From assembly GCA_037693485.1 (NCBI GenBank), contig CM075346.1, forward strand, positions 52,436,001 through 52,500,000: a stretch of 64,000 nt of DNA, given 5' to 3'. How positions within the stretch are numbered: the first letter of the stretch is position 1; each line of letters starts with the position of its first letter. Source of the DNA: Kitagawia praeruptora (lineage: Eukaryota; Streptophyta; Magnoliopsida; Apiales; Apiaceae). The translations under genes and the position numbers were made by a program. This document shows, piece after piece, positions 58,501 to 64,000 of the stretch. The notes under the pieces were generated by a model. It saw only the letters and a list, made by a program, of their open reading frames with translations. It was not told the DNA's origin and made no database searches.

Positions 58501-59172
58501 CAAAGTCTATAATTGGTTTCCAGTTATTACATGATATTAGAAGAGAGACTGAGGCTATAATATTATATATTTCTTTTCATACAAAGATAATTGAAAAGTA
58601 TATGTCCTGAACGGAAATAAAGTTTCCTTCCATAATATCTGAAAAATTGTTTATTAAAATATATATATGATGATCATTTTCCTTTGATGTTAGTAGATAG
58701 AAATTATCTTGCTGAGCTATTATAGCTCACTCTTGCTACTTATGTATATACAGCTAGGTATGCCGAGACTACGCAGAACGCCCCGCAAGAGGGTAGGGGG
58801 AAGGCGACCCTCTGAGAGCGCTAGCATCGATTCCTGAGGTAGCGTAGAGGCAAACGGGTCCTGGTAGCTCTATGTATAATTAAGTGTGTAAACATGTAAG
58901 AAACTTTTGGTTGTTGAAATGCTTCATGTCGAAGTATTATTCAGCAATGTATTTAAGGATGATTCTGGGTTTGTAATAACTGTTAAATTCTAAACCTTAT
59001 TATGGTGAATGTTGTTCTCTGAGCATATGACTGGTGTGTGTGTTTATTATTGCGGGGTCAACTGTATAAGTATTAATTGTTATAAAAAAAAAAGACCCAA
59101 GAGATATTGATATTGAATGGAAATTGGTCCGTGATGGCCCAGATTTATGACCCGGGATTTGGGGCTATCACA
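55508..59172 (+). repeat. LTR2, shared by array units 1 and 2
   Basis: 3665 bp. It is 3' LTR to unit 1 and 5' LTR to unit 2, with internal sequence on both sides and no target duplication. The hairpin is at 58714-58728. Confidence 0.92.
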
Positions 59173-59175
59173 GTT

Positions 59176-59187
59176 TGGTATCAGAGC
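59176..59187 (+). promoter_or_regulatory. Primer-binding site of array unit 2
   Basis: TGGTATCAGAGC, three bases after LTR2. Confidence 0.92.
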
Positions 59188-60447
59188 TTAGAGTCATATT
59201 GCTCAGGAACAAGAGTGATAGTAATATACACATATAGATATATAGGTAATGATATAAAATATGAACTCACATCGAGTTCAAGGGGGGTTTATCGAACGAA
59301 GCGTTTATTCTAAGTAGTGATTATAATTCTATAGATTATTGCTAATAAAAGTTATTATGCCAAAAGTGTTAAGTTTATGTAGCACACGAGATCGATATGA
59401 GAAAAGGAATACTTGATGTATCGGGAAGTGTACGTCAGATAACCTCGTGAGTAATTCCAGGGTGACCTATCATCTCTTATTCAAAAGGGGCCGGTATCTT
59501 TTCAAAACTTTCTGGTACCTTTGGAATGTGTTTCAAAATTGTATTTTATCTATTTTAGTCAAAATATTTCCCTAAGATTATTTTTGGAAAAGGGTATTTA
59601 TCATCGTGATTAAATATTTTCTTTATACTTCTTCTTCCAACTAAGAGGAACAATCCTATATGTATACACAAGGACGATCTGTCTGTGTGATTGAAAGTCG
59701 GAGGGGACACCCTCACTTGTGTTACGTACGGGTTCTTCCATCCTATTGATTTCCCAAATATCCTTTTGTTTCAAATAAGAGCTATTTAAAACTCTTAATC
59801 TTATAAATTGTTGTGGGACACTTGCTTGTTTCTGGGTTCGTTTCAATTCAAAGTTTCTTAAATTCTATAAATTGTTTCGAGTATAGAAGATTTCAGTAAT
59901 GGATGGGATAATGGAAGCAGGTTTAGAGTATACGTGACTATACGAGGAAACTCGAGATTTCAAGGGAAATGTCAATAAGAGATAATTAGAGCTAGAAGCG
60001 TTTCGATATAAAAGAGGAAGGAATTTCGTGAGAAGAAATGGGTATATTTGAGGATTATTGAGATAAAATAATATGAGGAATTTTAAGGTATAATTGAGAT
60101 TTACTATTGAGAGTAAGGTGTATTTTGAGGAAAAAGTCAGAATAAGGATAAACAAAGGAAGTGAGATAATTAATGAAGTTTGTGTATTCTGTCTAAATTC
60201 TATCGTATTTTGATATTAAATGTTGAGATTCAAGGATATTGATGTATATAAGGTGATTGACTTAAATGAAAAGGTTATTGTGCTAAAGGTGATACGCTTA
60301 ATTGCTAAAGTTGAGTTGAGAATATTATGGTATATAAATGAGTTAACTAGTGATATAATTGTGTATATGAGAATGTGTATATAGAAATGATGTATATTAT
60401 ACCCTAAATTTGGGTGATTAATGAAGAATATTGTTATATACAGAATC
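59188..60447 (+). other. Leader of array unit 2, no ORF
   Basis: Near-identical to the unit 1 leader. Confidence 0.75.
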
Positions 60448-61738
60448 ATGCCGCCTAAGCGTAATAATAGAGCGAATGCAAGGGAAAATGAGAGAGAGGA
60501 AGGAAGTCATAATAGGCAGGGTGAAAACACTCATAATGAACAAAATCATGAAGAAGAAGAAGATGAATAAACTGGCCAACAAGGAAATCAAGGTGGTGAC
60601 CCTTTTAACCAATTTATGGACCTATTAAGGCAGAATTTAGCTAATCCACAAATCCTCAACAACCACCTGCTCTTCCCAACCAGGCAGCTAATTCCTTTCG
60701 TGCTTATTAAAACCCCCAGAGTTTGAGGGAACTGTTAACCCAGTAGTAGCCAGAGCCTGGTTAAAAGAGATGGAAAAAGCTTTTGAGATACTGAGGATCG
60801 AAGAGGATCAGAAAACAACCTTTGCAGCCTATCTATTAAAGGGAGAGGCAAATTATTGGTGGGAAGTTAAGAAGAACCTAGAAGGAGCGGGAGTGATAAC
60901 CTGGGAGCATTTCACTAGGGTGTTTTTAGAAAAGTACTCCCCTAGGTATCTGGAAAATCAATTGGAAATGAAATTTTTGGAGTTAAAACAGGATAACCTA
61001 ACAGTGGCAGAATATGAAACTAAGTTTACTGAATTGTCTAGGTTTGTTCCGGAATTTGTGCGTACTGAAGAACAAAGAGCGAAAAGGTTCCAACAAGGAT
61101 TGAAACCATGGCTACGGACACGAGTGGCACCATTTGAGTTGACTGAGTATGTTGCGGTAGTTCAGAAGGCATCTATTATCGAAGCTGAGAGTGAACAGAC
61201 TCAAATAGGTCGAGAGAATAAGAAAAGGAAATTTGAGGGTCAGAAAGGAGGTTCAAGTGAAGGGAGTTACTTTAGCAAGGTTGGTAAAGAACAAAAATCT
61301 AAGTTTGTGGGAAAGTCAGGGGGTAACAAGGTTGTTAGTGAGACTGTGAATCAGGGTGGGAAGTCCTTAGGAACATTTCAGTCAAACCAATCAAGACCCT
61401 CATTACCAGAGTGCAATACGTGTGGTAGGAAGCATACAGGGGTGTGTAGAGCGTTGGGAATAACTTGTTATAAATGTGGACAGAAGGGGCACTACTCTGA
61501 CAGGTGCCCAACAGTTGATGTGAACCCTAGGAATGACGTCAAGTGTTACCAGTGTGGGAAATTAGGACACATGGCTAGAGATTGCCGTTCTGGTGGGTCG
61601 CCTGTGCCGGGACAAAGTACGATTGCTTCAAATAAACCCACTGCCAGAGTGTACAATATGACCTTAGGGGAAGCATTGAAAAAGCCGGATACAGATGCAG
61701 GTGAACATTTTCTTTTAGTATTTAAATTTTTAGTGTAA
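60448..61738 (+). pseudogene. Gag of array unit 2, broken
   Basis: Same gene as unit 1, but with a TAA at 60568-60570 (Ser codon in unit 1), a one-base deletion near 60650 and a 7-base deletion near 60705. From an internal ATG at 60770 an open 322-codon stretch keeps most of the capsid domain and both zinc knuckles. Since the rest is almost identical to unit 1, the damage arose after or during duplication. Confidence 0.9.
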
Positions 61739-62062
61739 ATGTTTGGTTAAGAATCAATGTGGTAAATGAATGGTGTAAATAGGTTAATAAAATAGATAAG
61801 AATGATCTATCTGAGTTGGAAGTAAGATATGCTGAACCAGAGAGAGAAAGTAATAGTATTTTGGGGGTAAACCACAGACTTGTTTAGATACGAACAGGAA
61901 ATATATATTATAGGTAGTATTTCCTTACAATTGTTTCAAGGAATTTTATTATAGTCGGATTTCTGGAAGATTTTACAGAGACAAGATATAATAAGATCGA
62001 AGTGTGTATATTTTATGTCATGATAGAGATCAAAATACAGATAAACCATAAGTGAGATACAC
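61739..62062 (+). other. Non-coding internal region after gag, unit 2
   Basis: Matches unit 1. Confidence 0.7.
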
Positions 62063-62125
62063 TACCATTCAGGGGAGGCCAATGTGGTGGCCGATACCCA
62101 TAACCAAAAGAGGAATGTTGATGAA
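62063..62125 (+). pseudogene. RNase H remnant of pol, unit 2
   Basis: Same Y-H-S-G-E-A-N-V-V-A-D-T reading as unit 1. Confidence 0.8.
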
Positions 62126-62258
62126 TGACAAGGAAGTTTATGTTGGTGTATTTTTGCACAAACAAGATAGAGATACTATGAAGGAAAAAGGATGGAGAAA
62201 GTGGTATAGAAGTTAGAAGATGTGGATGAAAAAGGTATCTATGGACATTTTCAACGTG

Positions 62259-62292
62259 ATTCCGGGACGGAATCCTTTTAAGGGGGGAAAGA
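62259..62292 (+). promoter_or_regulatory. Hairpin and polypurine tract of unit 2
   Basis: GATTCCG-GGA-CGGAATC, then AGGGGGGAAAGA immediately before LTR3. Confidence 0.85.
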
Positions 62293-64000
62293 TGTAATAA
62301 CCCTAACTCTAGCAATACTACAGTGATCCCATGAATAGTAATTTTGAGGATTTAGAGAAATGGTATGTAGGTACTCTGCAATGGAAACAGAAAATGAATA
62401 AATAGAAACCATACTAGTAATGTATACTGAAATTAAGTGACTCGAAATGACGATGGATTTCAGAAATTCCTAAATATGGATTTTTGAGGATTTTGACTTC
62501 CAAAGAGCTTCTATTGGATCTTAAGGGGCATGTAAATATTATAAGAATGATATATTGAGGGATTAGAGAATTTAGATTAAACCAGGGGATTATTAAATTA
62601 AGAGAATACCAAAGGAATTTGGAATGTTAAATGATTTCAGAACCACTGAGATAATGAGGTATATTCGAGACGAACCACAATTAGACGAGTATGGAAACCC
62701 AGCAACCAATATTAGTAATATAACAAGGATACATACCACATTTTTACTTACCAAGATCATTAGCATTATACTTAGAAAATTAAAAATATATGGGATTTAT
62801 TGGATCATCAAGTGACATCACCATCCACTAACTTGTTTTAAGGGGAAAATTAGTCATTTAGCATGGTTTTATACACTAAATATCTTCCAATCTTCCACCA
62901 TACTCTAGAATTAATAAGTGATTAGCTAGATAAGATCAAAACCAAGAGCAAAACTCTCTCCCCCACCTCATTTCATCAATTCGGCCAAACAGTAACAGCC
63001 TACTTAGAACAGGCATATCTCCTTCGTTTCTCAGCCAAAATTTGTGTTCTATAGCTTTTTGGAAAGCCCATGAGATAATCTATAACTCGTATTTCACAAG
63101 GTTTGTCCAGAAAAGCAAGGTAAGGGCCTCGTTTTTCATGTTCTTTCAGCTGGGTTTTAGAACTCCGAAAATCTCTAAGTATGTTCTTGATGTTTCTTGT
63201 TAGTTTAAGGTGTTATAAGGTTATATCAAGGCTTCTCAAGGACTACAAGCCTTTGTTAAGTGTTGTTAAAGCTTCAAGGCAGGTATAAACCCTAACCCCT
63301 TTTTATTATGTGAGTTTTAGTGATGTTAATGGATGATGTGTGGTTAAAAGTGATTATTGTGATGTTAGCTAGCATAAATTTTGATTGATTGTTGGGTGAG
63401 GGTATTGCGGCCTCACCATTGATTATATGGATTATGAGGATGTAATATTGATGTGTATGGAGTGGTGGATGATTATATGGCTTGGTTGTGATGGAATGGT
63501 TTTTGGAATGTCCGAAATATAGCCGTTATAATGTCCGATTGTCGTTAGACCAAGAAACTGCCCTGTTTTTGGACCGTATACCCATACGGTACCTTACTGT
63601 CCAGACCCCTAAGTGACCATGATGAGATAGAGCTTGGTTCATAGATCGTTTTGATATAAGGTGCGTTAAAATCTGATGAACGGTTTAGGAGAAAAGTCAG
63701 TTTTAGTGAAAGACGTTTGAAAGCCGAGAAAACGTAGTTGTACCAACTTTCAGGCTATAACTACCATACTTAGACATTCTTAAAAATTATAAAATTTTGG
63801 GATATGGTAGTAGGGTAGTCAAAGAGGCATTACCAGTTGGCCTTATGGTAAAATTCGAAATCCCTATTTTCTGAGAATTTTTACAGTTAAGTGTGGTCGT
63901 TAGGGGAAATTGTGAAAACCCCTGAAACTTTGATTGAGTTTATAAATGGTTAAGTTCTTGAACCTTTGGGGTAATAGTGATATGTTAAACATATTAAAGT
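62293..64000 (+). repeat. LTR3 of the array, cut by the window edge
   Basis: The first 1708 bp. It agrees with LTR2 rather than LTR1 at most differing sites I checked. Confidence 0.92.

Larger units (their letters stand above)
48722..64000 (+). mobile_element. Tandem array of gag-only Ty3/gypsy elements sharing LTRs
   Basis: The order is LTR1 (48722-52378), internal 1, LTR2 (55508-59172), internal 2, LTR3 (62293 to beyond 64000). LTR starts are 6786 and 6785 bp apart and the repeats are nearly identical. It is the same family as copy A on the minus strand: shared LTR ends, hairpin, gag, pol remnant and polypurine tract. It is inserted in LTR-B2 after GTGTA (48717-48721). The right border and its duplication are not visible. 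Confidence 0.92.

Noticed and set aside
1..64000. CRISPR arrays, rRNA genes, tRNA genes, bacterial operons
   Set aside because: None seen. The tRNA-like strings are primer-binding sites, and the short repeats belong to LTRs or CACTA ends.

Overview
The window reads as repeat-dense, AT-rich nuclear DNA of a flowering plant, probably a eudicot. The evidence is the element types (Sirevirus-type Ty1/copia, long-LTR Ty3/gypsy, a CACTA DNA transposon, a LINE-like insertion) and fragments of plant genes (a SOC1/AGL20-type MADS-box gene and a glycyl-tRNA synthetase) inside the CACTA element. I cannot name the species. I see no intact host gene in its own locus; almost every base belongs to a transposable element, most of them nested in one another. 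Many boundaries were fixed to the base from target-site duplications (TSDs).

Left part (1-17126): a decayed env-like/accessory ORF of one Sirevirus (SirA) is split by a 9.9-kb CACTA element (3836-13737, TSD TAA). The CACTA element carries exon-like pieces of at least four genes, all on the minus strand, and is itself split by a 5.04-kb solo LTR (LTR-B1, 8220-13262, TSD AGAGA). After the ORF come a polypurine tract, one Sirevirus LTR (about 15036-17051), a primer-binding site and the first codons of gag of a second Sirevirus (SirB). One LTR therefore serves two head-to-tail elements.

Middle (17127-37974): a minus-strand, gag-only Ty3/gypsy derivative (TSD CTTGA) sits in the SirB gag. Its 5' LTR (right side) was hit twice more: by a young copia element with an intact pol ORF but almost no gag (26141-34474, TSD TAAAG), and by a poly(A)-tailed retroposed sequence with a 702-residue ORF I cannot identify (34585-37113, 14-bp TSD). 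Removing both insertions leaves an LTR of 3236 bp against 3235 bp for the partner LTR, which confirms the parse.

Right part (37975-64000): SirB gag and pol resume with several nonsense codons and end inside reverse transcriptase at 42916. An LTR (LTR-C) is inserted there, interrupted by a minus-strand LTR-B copy, which is interrupted by a 1.6-kb LTR-like insertion and then by a tandem array of the gag-only gypsy family (LTR-internal-LTR-internal-LTR, period about 6786 bp) that runs off the window.

Functionally this is a mixture of incomplete elements. The gypsy family keeps gag and only a scrap of pol, the young copia keeps pol and only the ends of gag, and the CACTA element has no recognisable transposase. 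All would need proteins supplied in trans. The most novel objects are the retroposed 702-residue ORF, the gene-capturing CACTA element, and the gag-only gypsy family with its shared internal deletion and tandem array.
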